DNA from: Paracoccus sp. JM45
GTDB lineage: Bacteria; Pseudomonadota; Alphaproteobacteria; Rhodobacterales; Rhodobacteraceae
DNA length: 64,000 bases
NCBI RefSeq assembly: GCF_003590715.1
Contig: NZ_QQVY01000002.1
Span: forward strand, 302,460-366,459
Direction of reading: 5' to 3'
Part shown: positions 10,061 through 20,100 of the stretch, piece after piece
Position numbering within the stretch: the stretch's first letter is position 1
How the letters are laid out: each line of letters begins with the position of its first letter
Position numbers and translations under genes: made by a program
Notes under the pieces: generated by a model
Database searches by the model: none
What the model was told of the DNA's origin: nothing
What the model saw: only the letters and a program-made list of their open reading frames with translations

Positions 10061-10372
10061 ATGAGCATTGATTTTGACAAGATGTCCCTGAAAGAAATGC
10101 AGGATCTGCGGACCCGTTTGGACCGCGCTATAAATTCCTATGAGGACCGTAAACGCCGCGAGGCATTGGTCGCGATCGAGGAAGCAGCGCGTGAACATGG
10201 TTTCAACCTGTCCGAACTGACCGGCAGCAAGCCAAGCCGTACGGGCACCGTTGCGCCGAAATACGCGAACCCGCAGGACCCGACGATGACGTGGACCGGT
10301 CGCGGTCGCAAACCGCGTTGGGTTCAGGAAAGCCTTGCCGAAGGTAAGGAACTGGACGACCTGCTGATCTGA
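10061..10372 (+). CDS. hvrA: H-NS-family nucleoid protein (HvrA/Spb-like)
   Basis: 103-aa protein with an N-terminal coiled-coil oligomerisation helix (residues 1-45, rich in K, E and R) and the C-terminal H-NS DNA-binding core with NPQDPTMTWTGRGRKPRWV. In Rhodobacter capsulatus the homologous gene hvrA follows regA and tunes light- and oxygen-dependent genes. Gene position and the core motif support the same identity here. The AT-rich upstream region could be its own target. Confidence 0.85.
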   Translation: MSIDFDKMSLKEMQDLRTRLDRAINSYEDRKRREALVAIEEAAREHGFNLSELTGSKPSRTGTVAPKYANPQDPTMTWTGRGRKPRWVQESLAEGKELDDLLI

Positions 10373-10398
10373 GGCATACCGATTTTGTGATTTTCTTC

Positions 10399-10421
10399 AA
10401 AGGGGGGCATTGCCCCCCTTT
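10399..10421. terminator. Bidirectional terminator after hvrA
   Basis: Stem AAAGGGGGGC / GCCCCCCTTT with a 3-base loop. The TAA stop of the converging HD-domain gene lies in the 3' arm, so the two transcription units share one terminator. Confidence 0.85.
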
Positions 10422-11025
10422 ATCTATTGTCGATCAATTTTAACAAATAGTCGAACTGACCCAGAAAGGCCTGCCGCGTTTCAGCGGGCGGTCGCAGGGC
10501 GATTGTCCAGTCTGTCTGCCCCAAGGCTGCAGGAATCGGAAAGAAACGCTTGGCTTCCGGTTCCGAAAATCCGGCAATGGAGGTCGCCTCAAGCCGTGCC
10601 GAGATACGATCCGCTGCTTTGATCCGTTTCTTGACGACAACAGGCAAGACCGCTGGCAATCCGAACCGGCGATGGATGGCAGATGCCAACCGTTCGTCCA
10701 TGGCACCGTATTCATGCCCAAGGGCGGCTTTGACGGGCGAGATCATGTCACCGATGACATATTCCGGTGCATCATGCAGCAACGCCGCCAGTCGCCACTG
10801 CGGTTCGGCTTCGGGGTGGTGGTGGGTAAAGATCTGTTCGACCAGCAAGGAATGCTCGGCCACGGAATAGGGCCAGTCACCATGCGTCTGGCCATTCCAG
10901 CGGGCCACAAAGGCCAGCCCATGGGCGATGTCGCCAATTTCGATGTCGAAGGGGGTGGGGTCCAGCAGGTCAAGCCTGCGGCCCGACAGCATCCGCTGCC
11001 AGGCACGCGTGGGCCGGGTGGCCAT
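10420..11025 (-). CDS. HD-domain phosphohydrolase (YfbR-like)
   Basis: 201-aa HD-superfamily metal-dependent phosphohydrolase, resembling the YfbR 5'-deoxynucleotidase group. Metal-binding residues appear in order as VAEHSLLV, LLHDAPEYVIGD (the HD pair) and a later aspartate in KAADRISARLEA. The exact substrate cannot be read from sequence. It is separated by only 6 bp from secB on the same strand, so it is likely the last gene of a secB-led unit. Confidence 0.8.
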   Translation of the reverse strand: MATRPTRAWQRMLSGRRLDLLDPTPFDIEIGDIAHGLAFVARWNGQTHGDWPYSVAEHSLLVEQIFTHHHPEAEPQWRLAALLHDAPEYVIGDMISPVKAALGHEYGAMDERLASAIHRRFGLPAVLPVVVKKRIKAADRISARLEATSIAGFSEPEAKRFFPIPAALGQTDWTIALRPPAETRQAFLGQFDYLLKLIDNR

Positions 11026-11031
11026 CAGGTC

Positions 11032-11556
11032 TTACGACAGACGCTGGTCAGCAGGGGGTTGGTTCTGCTGGGCGCGGCGCGCCAGTTCCTGACGGTACAA
11101 CGCCACAAAATCGACCGGATCCATGTTGAACGCGGGGAAACCGCCGTCGCGGGTCAGATCCGATACGATGCGACGCACAAAGGGGAACAACATGCGCGGG
11201 CATTCGATCATCAGGAAGGCATGCAGCTGGTCTTCCGGAACGCCGTCGATCTGGAAGACCCCGCCGTAATCCAGCTCGGCCAGAAACAGCGTGCTGCCTT
11301 CGGTCTTGTTGGTCGAGGTCACGCGGTATTTGGTGATCACCTCGAACTGGTTGTCACCACCGCGCTTGCGCGCATCAAGGCTGACCTGAACCGAGATTTC
11401 TGGTTGGACATCACCGCTGGGTGCGCCTTTCTGGGCGACCATATTCTCGAACGACAGGTCGCGGACGAACTGTGCCAAAATCTGCATACGGGGCTGTTGC
11501 TGCTGCTTGGGCTGCGGCTGTGCCTCGGCACCGTTTTGCGTGTCTTCGTCGGCCAT
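11032..11556 (-). CDS. secB: SecB, export chaperone
   Basis: 174-aa cytoplasmic tetrameric chaperone that keeps preproteins unfolded and hands them to SecA. The conserved core includes QFVRDLSFENM, VTSTNKTEGSTLFLAELDYG, CPRMLFPFVRRIVSDLTRDG and FNMDPVDFVALY. A glutamine-rich N-terminus and a variable C-terminus are normal in alphaproteobacteria. It is usually near fxsA and timA in Rhodobacterales, as seen here. Confidence 0.96.
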   Translation of the reverse strand: MADEDTQNGAEAQPQPKQQQQPRMQILAQFVRDLSFENMVAQKGAPSGDVQPEISVQVSLDARKRGGDNQFEVITKYRVTSTNKTEGSTLFLAELDYGGVFQIDGVPEDQLHAFLMIECPRMLFPFVRRIVSDLTRDGGFPAFNMDPVDFVALYRQELARRAQQNQPPADQRLS

Positions 11557-11617
11557 GTTCTTCCCTCAACGTTTATTTCTTAAATTAGCATGCTTGTATC
11601 AGGCAGCATTCACTCCC

Positions 11618-12127
11618 TCAATCCCGTGTCCAGCCCGAACTGCCCGGAGGGTCAAGTTCCTGCGGATTACGGGGACGGGTTGGCTGATCGGGATCGGTGA
11701 CGACGAATTCGCCATCAATGGTCCCGTCATCCCCACGCGGGCGATAGCCGTTGCGGTTCATCTGTGCACCCATCTGCGTCACGGTGACACGGCTGGCGAT
11801 CTGTTGCATGACCTTGTCACGCAATTTCGGGATCAACAGCAGCATGCCAAGGGTATCGGTGAAGAACCCCGGTGTCAGTAGCAGCATACCGGCCACCAGA
11901 ATCATCACGCCATGGGCCAGCGGTCGGGTCGGGTCGCGCATTTCGCTGAAGCTACGCTGGACTTCCTGAAAAGCCTGTGCCCCCTGACTGCGCATCAGAC
12001 TGGTGCCGACAATGGCGGTCAGAACCACGATGGCCAGCGTCGGCCACAGCCCGATCAAACCGCCGACCTGAATGAACAGGCCGATTTCGACGATGGGGAC
12101 CAGAAGAAACAGCCAGAACAGCCGCAT
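11618..12127 (-). CDS. fxsA: FxsA family inner-membrane protein
   Basis: 169-aa membrane protein of the FxsA family (named for suppression of phage T7 exclusion by F plasmids when overexpressed; normal role unclear). Hydrophobic segments lie at about residues 2-20, 24-45 and 77-99, with the family motif GFFTDTLGMLLLIP and a hydrophilic tail. The ATG at 12127 is chosen because a GGAAAGGG ribosome site lies 7 bases upstream; the longer frame to 12202 lacks family similarity. It is divergent from timA. Confidence 0.9.
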   Translation of the reverse strand: MRLFWLFLLVPIVEIGLFIQVGGLIGLWPTLAIVVLTAIVGTSLMRSQGAQAFQEVQRSFSEMRDPTRPLAHGVMILVAGMLLLTPGFFTDTLGMLLLIPKLRDKVMQQIASRVTVTQMGAQMNRNGYRPRGDDGTIDGEFVVTDPDQPTRPRNPQELDPPGSSGWTRD

Positions 12128-12235
12128 GGGAATTCCCTTTCCTTTCGGCGCGGAAACTGGACTTGCGCCTGTACCGTCCCTACATAATGGCCTAACCGCC
12201 ATTTACAAATCCGTATCGATCTTGAGGTTGCCCTT

Positions 12236-12892
12236 ATGTCCAACCCTTTGCTTCAGCTGCTTGTCCTTGCCGGCATCGCGATCTTCCTGATCCTGCGGCT
12301 GCGAAACGTGTTGGGCACCCGCGACGGTTTCGAACCGCCGAAGGTGGAAACCCCATCCTCTGCCCCTGCCAGATTCGAGGTGATCGAAGGATCGGCCGAT
12401 CAGGTGGATCACGACATTCAGGACCACGCCGAGGATGGCACCCCTGCCGCCGCTGCACTGGCCGCGATGAAGCAGGTAGAACCCTCGTTCGGTGTCCGCG
12501 ACTTCCTGTCGGGATCGCGTCAGGCCTATGAAATGATCCTGATGGCCTTCGAACGCGGTGACCTGTCCGATGTTCGCGCCTTTCTGTCCGAACCGGTCGC
12601 GCAGGCGTTCCAATCGGTGATCGACCAGCGTACCGCACAGGGTCAGACGGTTCAGGCGCAATATTTGGGCACCCGTGATACCGCCCTTGCCGCAGCCGAA
12701 TTCGATCACGCGACCGGTATAGCCGAAATCTCGGTCCGGTTCGTGGGGGAATTGATTGCTGCAACGATGGACGCAGATGGCAATGTCGTTGAAGGTGATC
12801 CCAAGGTTGCCCGCAAACAGAAAGACGTTTGGACCTTTGCCCGTCATATGGGCGAAGATGATCCCAACTGGCAGCTTGTCGCGACTGGCTGA
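12236..12892 (+). CDS. timA: TimA/Tim44-like membrane-associated protein
   Basis: 218-aa protein with an N-terminal membrane helix (residues 4-22), a charged linker and a C-terminal Tim44-like fold (about 80-215; FLSGSRQAYEMILMAFERGD is typical). Bacterial TimA is related to mitochondrial Tim44 but its role is unsettled. Its stop overlaps the start of the Smr gene (TGATG). Confidence 0.88.
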   Translation: MSNPLLQLLVLAGIAIFLILRLRNVLGTRDGFEPPKVETPSSAPARFEVIEGSADQVDHDIQDHAEDGTPAAAALAAMKQVEPSFGVRDFLSGSRQAYEMILMAFERGDLSDVRAFLSEPVAQAFQSVIDQRTAQGQTVQAQYLGTRDTALAAAEFDHATGIAEISVRFVGELIAATMDADGNVVEGDPKVARKQKDVWTFARHMGEDDPNWQLVATG

Positions 12893-13488
12893 TGCGGCGG
12901 CGCAAGGGTCTGACGGCCGAAGATAAGGAAATCTGGGCGCTTGTGGCCCGAACAGCCACGCCGATGCATAAGACATCGCTGCGGCTGCCAGGCGCGGCTG
13001 AAGAACATTCGGCTCAGCCCCGCACATCTGTGACGCCACCGGTTCCACAGCCCTTGCCCCGTTTCCGCGTCGGTCAGACAGCATCCCAGCAAGCACCGCG
13101 ACTGGCGAAACCCGTTTCCCCCGCCGAACGTCTGTCTGCGGCCGATCTGCGGATGGACGCGAAAACCCACCGCAAGATGAGTCAGGGCAAAATGCGGCCC
13201 GAGGCGCGGCTGGACCTGCACGGTATGACCCTGTCTGCGGCACAGCCCGAACTGATGCATTTTATCATGTCCTGCCATTCATCCGGATTGCGGCTGGTGC
13301 TGGTGATCACTGGCAAGGGGCGCGGCGATTATGGTCCGTTGCCGACGCGGCCGGGGGCCTTGCGGCATCAGGTGCCCTATTGGCTTCACAGCCCGCCTTT
13401 GTCGATGGTGGTCCAGCAGGTCACGGCCGCACATTACAAGCATGGCGGCGAAGGGGCCTATTACGTCTATCTGCGCCGGCATCCCTGA
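12892..13488 (+). CDS. Smr-domain protein
   Basis: 198-aa protein with a disordered basic/proline-rich N-terminus and a C-terminal Smr domain (about residues 100-195): DLHGMTLSAA and ITGKGRGDYG are the hallmark LDLHG and GKG motifs. Smr domains bind nucleic acids and often nick DNA or cleave RNA. The target here is unknown. It is translationally coupled to timA. A murein transglycosylase gene (mltA) often sits between these two in related genomes but is absent here. Confidence 0.88.
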   Translation: MRRRKGLTAEDKEIWALVARTATPMHKTSLRLPGAAEEHSAQPRTSVTPPVPQPLPRFRVGQTASQQAPRLAKPVSPAERLSAADLRMDAKTHRKMSQGKMRPEARLDLHGMTLSAAQPELMHFIMSCHSSGLRLVLVITGKGRGDYGPLPTRPGALRHQVPYWLHSPPLSMVVQQVTAAHYKHGGEGAYYVYLRRHP

Positions 13489-13494
13489 CCCATG

Positions 13495-13526
13495 AAAAAG
13501 CGCGCCCCGATCGGGACGCGCTTTTT
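13495..13526. terminator. Bidirectional terminator after the Smr gene
   Basis: AAAAAGCGCG pairs with CGCGCTTTTT around a short GC-rich inner hairpin, giving a U tract in both directions for the converging Smr and small PLDc_N genes. Confidence 0.85.
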
Positions 13527-13542
13527 GTCATATCAGTCGCGG

Positions 13543-13722
13543 TCAAAGCGGTTTGCTTGTCTTTGGCCCCGCGAAATACCAGATGATGAAACCAATCACC
13601 GGCAGCACAAGGATCAACAGGATCCACAACAGCTTTGCCTTGGTGCTGGTGTTCGTATTGATGATCTGCGCGATCGCCCAGACATCCAAAACGAAGATGA
13701 TGACGCTAAATAGCCAACCCAT
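13543..13722 (-). CDS. 59-residue two-helix membrane protein, PLDc_N-like
   Basis: Short gene encoding a two-helix membrane protein (MGWLFSVIIFVLDVWAI, then LLWILLILVLPVIGFIIWY, ending AGPKTSKPL). The second-helix pattern with a P-x-x-G-x-x-x-W-Y core matches the N-terminal domain of cardiolipin-synthase-type phospholipase D proteins (PLDc_N), which also occurs as stand-alone small proteins. No catalytic domain follows, so a structural or stress role is more likely than catalysis. It was found by translating the reverse strand. It lies between the Smr terminator and hslU. Confidence 0.75.
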   Translation of the reverse strand: MGWLFSVIIFVLDVWAIAQIINTNTSTKAKLLWILLILVLPVIGFIIWYFAGPKTSKPL

Positions 13723-13785
13723 GTGATCCGTCCTCTGTCAGAATTCACCAACCGAACACGGTCACATGGTATAGGTTCCCTTGCC

Positions 13786-15093
13786 TTACAGCACGTAGCG
13801 CGACAGATCGACCGAACGCGACAGATCGCCTAGATGCTTTTCGACGAAGGCATCATCGACGCTGATGGTTTCGCCTTCGCGGTCCGGCGCGTTGAAGGAC
13901 AGTTCCTCGAACACGCGTTCGATTACGGTATACAAACGCCGCGCGCCGATATTCTCGACCGAGCTGTTGACCTCGGCGGCGATGCGGGCAAGGGCGGCGA
14001 TACCGTCATCGGTAAAGCTGACCGTCACCTTTTCGGTGGCCATCAGCGCCGTATACTGGCGCGTCAGGGCGTTGTCGGTTTCGGTCAGGATGCGGACGAA
14101 GTCACCTTCGGTCAGCGCACGCAATTCAACGCGGATCGGCAGACGGCCCTGAAGTTCGGGCAACAGGTCCGACGGTTTGGCGACATGGAACGCCCCCGAG
14201 GCGATGAACAGGATGTGGTCGGTGCGGACTGCGCCATGTTTGGTGCTGACGGTCGTGCCCTCGATCAGGGGCAGCAGGTCGCGCTGGACGCCTTCGCGAC
14301 TGACATCACCGCCACGGCCTTCGTTCTTGGCACAGACCTTGTCGATTTCATCGATAAAGACAATGCCGCTTTCCTGGACATTTTCAAGGGCGGCAGCTTT
14401 CACCACCTCATCGTCCAGCAGCTTGTCAGCCTCTTCGGCGATCAGCAGGTCATAGCTTTCGGCGACGGAGACCTTGCGACGCACGCGACGCCCGCCGAAT
14501 GCCTTCATCAGGCCCGACAGGTCCATCATGCCGCCCATCTGCTGACCGGGCTGGCCGGGCATTTCCATCCCGCCAAGCGGGTTCGAATTGTCCTGCAATT
14601 CCAGCTCTATCACGGTGTCGTCCAGCTGGCCGTTCTTCAGCTTGTCCCGGAACATCTGGCGGGTGCCGTCGCGGGCATCCTTACCGGCCAGCGCCTCGAT
14701 CACGCGATCCTCGGCGGCTTGGCGGGCGCCTGCCTTGACCTCGTCGCGCATGCGTTCACGGGTGTCGATGACGGCGGCATCGACCAGATCGCGGATGATC
14801 TGTTCGACGTCACGACCGACATAGCCGACTTCGGTGAATTTCGTCGCCTCGACCTTGATGAAGGGGGCATTGGCCAGCTTGGCCAGACGGCGGCTGATTT
14901 CGGTTTTGCCGACACCTGTTGGTCCGATCATCAGGATGTTCTTGGGGTACACCTCGTCGCGCAGGTCATCGCCCAGTTGTTTGCGGCGCCAGCGGTTGCG
15001 CATGGCCACGGCCACGGCACGCTTTGCCTCTTGTTGTCCGATGATGAAACGGTCCAGTTCGGACACGATCTCGCGCGGGGTCAGGTCGCTCAT
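13786..15093 (-). CDS. hslU: HslU, ATPase subunit of the HslUV protease
   Basis: 435-aa AAA+ unfoldase that feeds substrates to HslV. Walker A is GPTGVGKTE (about 58-66), the pore-loop motif is GYVGRD, the inserted I-domain lies at about 110-240 with a glycine/methionine-rich stretch ([17 protein letters not shown]), Walker B is [10 protein letters not shown], sensor motifs follow, and the C-terminal DLSRYVL tail docks into HslV. It lies 39 bp downstream of hslV in the standard operon. Confidence 0.97.
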   Translation of the reverse strand: MSDLTPREIVSELDRFIIGQQEAKRAVAVAMRNRWRRKQLGDDLRDEVYPKNILMIGPTGVGKTEISRRLAKLANAPFIKVEATKFTEVGYVGRDVEQIIRDLVDAAVIDTRERMRDEVKAGARQAAEDRVIEALAGKDARDGTRQMFRDKLKNGQLDDTVIELELQDNSNPLGGMEMPGQPGQQMGGMMDLSGLMKAFGGRRVRRKVSVAESYDLLIAEEADKLLDDEVVKAAALENVQESGIVFIDEIDKVCAKNEGRGGDVSREGVQRDLLPLIEGTTVSTKHGAVRTDHILFIASGAFHVAKPSDLLPELQGRLPIRVELRALTEGDFVRILTETDNALTRQYTALMATEKVTVSFTDDGIAALARIAAEVNSSVENIGARRLYTVIERVFEELSFNAPDREGETISVDDAFVEKHLGDLSRSVDLSRYVL

Positions 15094-15132
15094 GGTGGGG
15101 AATCCTTTGTTGGCCTTGGGGCGAAACGGGTC

Positions 15133-15690
15133 TTAGCTGTCCGCGGTTTCGACGGTCAGACGGCCATTGGTGTAAACGCAGATGTCCGAGGCAATCGCCA
15201 TCGCCTTGCGGGCCACGGCTTCGGCATCCAGATCGGTTTCCAGCAGGCCACGCGCAGCCGCCAAGGCGAAATTCCCGCCCGAGCCGATGGCCGCCACGTC
15301 ATGTTCGGGTTCCAGAACATCACCCGCGCCTGTCACGACCAGCAGGTCGATGCCGTCGGTGACGATCAGCATGGCTTCCAGATTGCGCAGGTATTTATCG
15401 GTGCGCCAGTCCTTGGCCAGATCCACACAAGCACGCTGCAACTGGCCGGGCGCTGCCTCCAGTTTTTTTTCCAGCCGTTCCAGCAGGGTAAAGGCGTCGG
15501 CGGTCGATCCGGCAAAGCCGACAATCACATCGCGGCCACCGGGGGACAGGCGGCGCACCTTGCGGGCGGTGCCCTTCATAACCGTCGGTCCGACGCTGAC
15601 CTGACCGTCACCGGCCACAACCACCTTGCCGCCGCGGCGCACTGCCAGAATGGTGGTGCCGTGCCAGCCGGGGAATTTGTCATCTGCCAT
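15133..15690 (-). CDS. hslV: HslV, proteolytic subunit of the HslUV protease
   Basis: 185-aa Ntn-hydrolase. Alphaproteobacterial HslV has a short propeptide, and here [11 protein letters not shown] would be removed to expose T12 ([10 protein letters not shown]) as the catalytic N-terminal threonine. AGDGQVSVG, the GFAGSTADA loop and [15 protein letters not shown] are conserved. It is the first gene of hslVU. The short upstream gap is shared with a divergent gene and probably holds a heat-shock promoter, but no -35/-10 pair is clear enough to list. Confidence 0.97.
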   Translation of the reverse strand: MADDKFPGWHGTTILAVRRGGKVVVAGDGQVSVGPTVMKGTARKVRRLSPGGRDVIVGFAGSTADAFTLLERLEKKLEAAPGQLQRACVDLAKDWRTDKYLRNLEAMLIVTDGIDLLVVTGAGDVLEPEHDVAAIGSGGNFALAAARGLLETDLDAEAVARKAMAIASDICVYTNGRLTVETADS

Positions 15691-15793
15691 GGGGCGCTGC
15701 TCCGAAAAGATTTACGTTATGTTGCAGATATGAGCGGCCCGCCCCGCTTGCAACCCGTTGAAAATCACGCATTCGCGCCCTAGCGTGACCGAT

Positions 15794-16696
15794 ATGGGCA
15801 TTGAAAAACTGCTGACCGTCTATCTGCACCAGCCGATCCTGCAAACCGCGCAGGCGGGCAAGCTGGGCTTTCTGAACCGGATGACGGCGTTGCTAAAGGC
15901 GCAAGGTTGGCAGGTCACGATCCGTCAATCGGGGGAAGCCGCGCGTGCGCAGGCCCCCGACCGGCCCGGCTATGCGCTGTTCAATATGGAAAAGCCGACC
16001 CATGACCGTGCTTTGACCTTCCGGCTGGCCTATCACTATCCCTTCTGGCGGCTGGAGCCTTTGGCCGAACGCTGGCGCTGGCCGGTGGCTTTGGCAACAT
16101 TTGACGGGGCGCAGATCGATCATGCGGCGTCGCGTGATTTCGCACAAAAGCTGCGCGACCGCGTTCTGCCGGGGCCTGATCCTGTGCGGGGCGACCATGT
16201 GCTGATCCCGCTGCAAGGCCATATACGCCGCCAGCGCAGCTTCCAGTCGGCCAGCCCGCTGCAGATGGTGCGTGACGTGGCCGAAACTAGGCGGCCCTGC
16301 ACTGTCACCCTGCACCCGAAAGAGGTTTACGACGATCAGGATATCGCCGCCCTGCATAAGGTCGCCAGCGCCCGTCCGAACCTGACCATTGGCGGTGATA
16401 CCAAGGCCCTGCTGCGCGATTGTGCCTTTGTTGTTACACAAAACAGCGGCGTCGGGTTTGACGGGTTAATTCTGGACAAGCCAGTAGTGCTGTACGGATT
16501 GTCCGATTTCCACCATATCGCGCTGAATGTGGCACAAATGGGGGCCGATAAGGCATTGGCCCGCGCGGCGGACCACAAGCCACCGACGGCCAAATACCTT
16601 GACTGGTTCCTGCGGCAGACCGGTCTGGACATGATGGCCCCTGATGCGGATGCCCGCCTGTTGGCAGCCATGAAAAAAGGCGGCTGGCCCGTCTAA
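15794..16696 (+). CDS. Capsule-polysaccharide-synthesis-like protein, function unassigned
   Basis: About 300-aa soluble protein. The middle and C-terminus (VTLHPKEVY, a run ending in VVTQNSGVGFDGLIL, and DKPVVLYGLSDFHHIA) resemble the nucleotide-sugar-binding half of KpsC/KpsS-type capsule and Kdo transferases. The family is not firmly recognised, so substrate and pathway are open. It is divergent from hslV. The start is uncertain: ATG 15794 was chosen, while GTG 15785 and TTG 15758 are possible and none has a strong ribosome site. Confidence 0.6.
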   Translation: MGIEKLLTVYLHQPILQTAQAGKLGFLNRMTALLKAQGWQVTIRQSGEAARAQAPDRPGYALFNMEKPTHDRALTFRLAYHYPFWRLEPLAERWRWPVALATFDGAQIDHAASRDFAQKLRDRVLPGPDPVRGDHVLIPLQGHIRRQRSFQSASPLQMVRDVAETRRPCTVTLHPKEVYDDQDIAALHKVASARPNLTIGGDTKALLRDCAFVVTQNSGVGFDGLILDKPVVLYGLSDFHHIALNVAQMGADKALARAADHKPPTAKYLDWFLRQTGLDMMAPDADARLLAAMKKGGWPV

Positions 16697-16711
16697 GGGG
16701 CCGCCGCCTTT
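16676..16711. terminator. Bidirectional terminator overlapping a gene end
   Basis: AAAGGCGGC pairs with GCCGCCTTT around a second paired segment (GGCCC/GGGCC). The stop codon of the upstream plus-strand gene lies in the loop. It also serves trxA from the other side. Confidence 0.8.
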
Positions 16712-16731
16712 CGTATTGCCTGATCAGGCGA

Positions 16732-17052
16732 TCAGATGGATTCGTCAATCCAGCTTTTCAGCGCCGCTTTGGGGGCAGCGCCCATGCGGTTGGATACGAC
16801 TTCGCCGCCTTTGAACATGAAAAGGGCCGGAATGCCGCGCACGCCCAACTGGGCCGCCTGTTCGGGGTTTTCGTCGACGTTGATCTTCACGATCTTGATC
16901 TTGCCGGCATATTCATCCGACAGTTCTTCCAGTGCGGGGCCGATCTGTTTGCAAGGGCCGCACCATTCGGCCCAGAAATCAACGATCACTGCGGTATCGG
17001 CCTGACGGACCTCGGCGTCGAATTCTGCGTCATTCACATGCACGGTTGCCAT
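16732..17052 (-). CDS. trxA: Thioredoxin
   Basis: 106-aa cytoplasmic thioredoxin that donates electrons to reductases and keeps proteins reduced. The active site WCGPC lies at about residues 30-34 in [14 protein letters not shown], the cis-proline is in [11 protein letters not shown], and the buried aspartate is in IVDFWA. It is the last gene of the addBA-containing string, 80 bp after addA, where it is commonly found in Rhodobacterales. Confidence 0.97.
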   Translation of the reverse strand: MATVHVNDAEFDAEVRQADTAVIVDFWAEWCGPCKQIGPALEELSDEYAGKIKIVKINVDENPEQAAQLGVRGIPALFMFKGGEVVSNRMGAAPKAALKSWIDESI

Positions 17053-17132
17053 GCTCAGCTCCTATTTATTCCAGGGCCGGAGGGGACCGGCGATCGGGTT
17101 CCCCCAACAGCTAGGATCGGGGGGCGCTTTGG

Positions 17133-20100
17133 TCAAGGGGCGCGCATGACGCTATCTAATGCCTGATCCAGTATCGCATCAGGCAGCTCCATCATGTTTT
17201 GCGTCTGTGTCCACAGCACCGCGACCTTGACAGACCGGTCCGGCCAGATGCCCCGCAATGCCGTGCGATAGGCAGCCATCTGGCGCAAAATCCCTTCGGG
17301 CGTGGCCTCGGGCGTGTCGGGAACAGTGCTGTTGGTTTTGTAATCCACGGCCAGAACTTCCGTCGGGCTGATGACCAACCGGTCGATGATGCCGTTCAGG
17401 ATACGGCCATCGGGCATGGGGGTGGTGATTGCAACCTCGGCCAGAACCTGCGTGTCGGGGGCAGGACGCAGAACCTGATCCAGCGCGGGGGCGTCGATCA
17501 GCAGCGTCACCTCGGACAGCAGGTCGTCGATTTCACCAGCATCGGCCAGACCGCCTTCGGCACCCGACAGCAGGGTACGCGACAGGCCCGCCCATGTGTC
17601 GCGCGGATAGGCGGGCAGATGTTCCAACAGCAGATGCAGCCGCGTGCCCCGCAGCATTGCGGCATCACGGTCGCCCTGCGATGGTCCGCCGATGACCTTG
17701 GCCCCGCCCAGACCGGTTGCGGTCAGGACACTGACATAATCTGCCGGATGTGGCGGCATCCGCATGGCCCAGTCGGGCGGTGCTGTCGTGACCACAGGGG
17801 CGGTTTCGGCATCGACCGCCTGTTCGGGCCAATCGCCAAAGGACAGACGCAAGCCGTCGCCCAATCCGGCCACTGGCAGTTTGCTGCGGACCAGATCGGT
17901 GCGCGTGGCCCCGTCTGCAATCATCGAATACCAGCTTTCCAAAGCATCGCCGGTATCGCCCGCCGCGGCCACGACCAGCCAGCTTTCCGCACGCGTCATC
18001 GCGACATAAAGCAGGCGGCGGCGTTCCTCGTCCTGTTTCTGGTCCCATTCGGCGACGGCCAGTGCGACGGCGTCACAGCGTTCGGTGGCAGCCCCTTTCC
18101 AGACGGGCATATCATCGACGCGCACAATCCGCTGGCGGCTGTCGGCACGGCGCTTTTGCGTTTCGGGCAGGATAACCACGGGGCTCTCCAGTCCCTTGGA
18201 TCCGTGAACCGTCATCACGCGGATCAGGCCGCCCGCGCCGCTGGGCAGCTGGCGTTTGACCTGCACGTCATCGCTCTGCAGCCAGACCAGAAAACCGGTG
18301 AGCGAGGGCGTCTCGACCTCTTCATAGGCGATGGCTTGGGACAGCAGTTCGTCAATGCCGTCCTCGGCCTCGGGGCCAAGGCGGGCCAGAAGGGCGGCGC
18401 GACCGCCGTGGCGGGTCAGCAGGCGGGCGATGATGTCATAGGGGCGGACATAATCGGCACGGGCTGCCAGATCGTTCAGGATATCCAGCGTGGCCGTATG
18501 ATCCGATTCCCGCAAGCGTTTCCACAGGAATTCGCCCTTTTTGCGTTGGGACAGGCGGAACAGGTCGTTTTCGGACATGCCGAACAGCGGCGACCGCAGG
18601 GCGGCGGCCAGTGACAGGTCGTCTTCGGGGGTCGCCAGAACCGAAAGGGTGGCGGTGATGTCGCGCACGGCCAGTTCTGCCGCCAGTTTCAGCCGGTCGG
18701 CACCGGCCACAGGCAGGCCGGCGACCTTCAGTTCGGCAATCAGCGATGTGAACAGATCACTGCGTCTTTGCACCAGAATCTGCACATCTCCGGCCCCGAT
18801 GGCGCGCAGCTTGCCGGATTTTGCATCCAGAATGGGCGTGCCTAGCATGTCGCGGATCTGGCGGGCGACGATACGTGCCAGTTCGGTATTCGCATCGTTT
18901 TCGGCGGGCGCATCGACGGGTTGGGTCCAGTCGGGGCGGTCGGGCGTGTCGGGATCGGGCAGGGCGGGCCAGATGTCGACGCGACCGGGCAGGGTGCTGC
19001 GAAAGGCGACATGGCGGGGCGGATCGCCCAGACCCTGCGCTGCATCACCCTGAAACACCGCATCGACCAGCGACAGCACCGCGGGGGATGACCGGAAGCT
19101 GTGCGCCAGACCACGCCGCTGCATGGGTTGCTGGACAGCGTCGAAATCTTTGTCAAAGCTGTCGCGCATATCCTCGAAGACGGCGATATCGGCGCCTTGG
19201 AAGGAATAGATCGACTGTTTGGGATCACCCACCACGAACAGCGTGCGGGGGCGGTCCTGCGCGCCTTCGCCATTGGTGAATTCATCGGTCAGGCGGCGGA
19301 TCACGCGCCATTGGTCGGGGCTGGTATCTTGTGCCTCATCCACCAGAATATGGTCGATGCCGCCATCCAGACGCCACAGCACCCATTGCGCCATGCTGGA
19401 TTCTTCCAGCAGTTGCGCGGTGCGGTGGATCAGGTCATCGAAATCCAGCCAGCCATGGGCCGTCTTTTCCGCTGCCATACGGGTGGTAAAGGCATGGCCA
19501 AAGCGGTGCAACGCCAGCGTTTTTTCAGCGGTGGACAGGGCCAGCGCCTGCGGACGGGCCAGTTCGACGCGCACCATCAGGTCTTCGAAATCAGCCATAA
19601 AGGGCACGCAGGCTCCAAGACGCAGGTCTTTGGTGGGAATGCTGCCGGTCTTGGCGCTGAACGGAACCTTGGCGCTGCCGCCGGTCAGCAGACAGCCGCA
19701 CAGGCGCCACAGATCAGCCATCGACGGATCGCGCCATCGGCCTTGGGACAGGGTGGCGGCCAGTTTGGCATCGGTGGATTTACCGGTCCGCAGAACGGGG
19801 ATCAACGCGTCGAACAGATCGCCTTCGGACCCGGTAAAAACATCCGACAGCAGAGCGTCGGCGGTGACACCGCGCGGCAGGTCCAGCGCGGTCCAGATGG
19901 CATTGGCATCGGGGGGCGTCAGATAATCGCCTTCTGACAGGCCCGCCAGAAAGCCGTCCAGATTGTCGCCCGATTGCAGGCTGGTCAGATCGCGAACAGC
20001 CGGATCGTTCTTTTCGGCCATTTCATCCAGAATACGCGCACGCAGGGTGCGGGCGCTGCGATCATCCATTTCGCTGAAACCCATCGGCACGTTCGCCTCT

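Noticed and set aside
13834-15783. 649-aa open frame opposite hslU and hslV
   Set aside because: Antisense to two certain genes; a by-product of high-GC codon use without recognisable domains.
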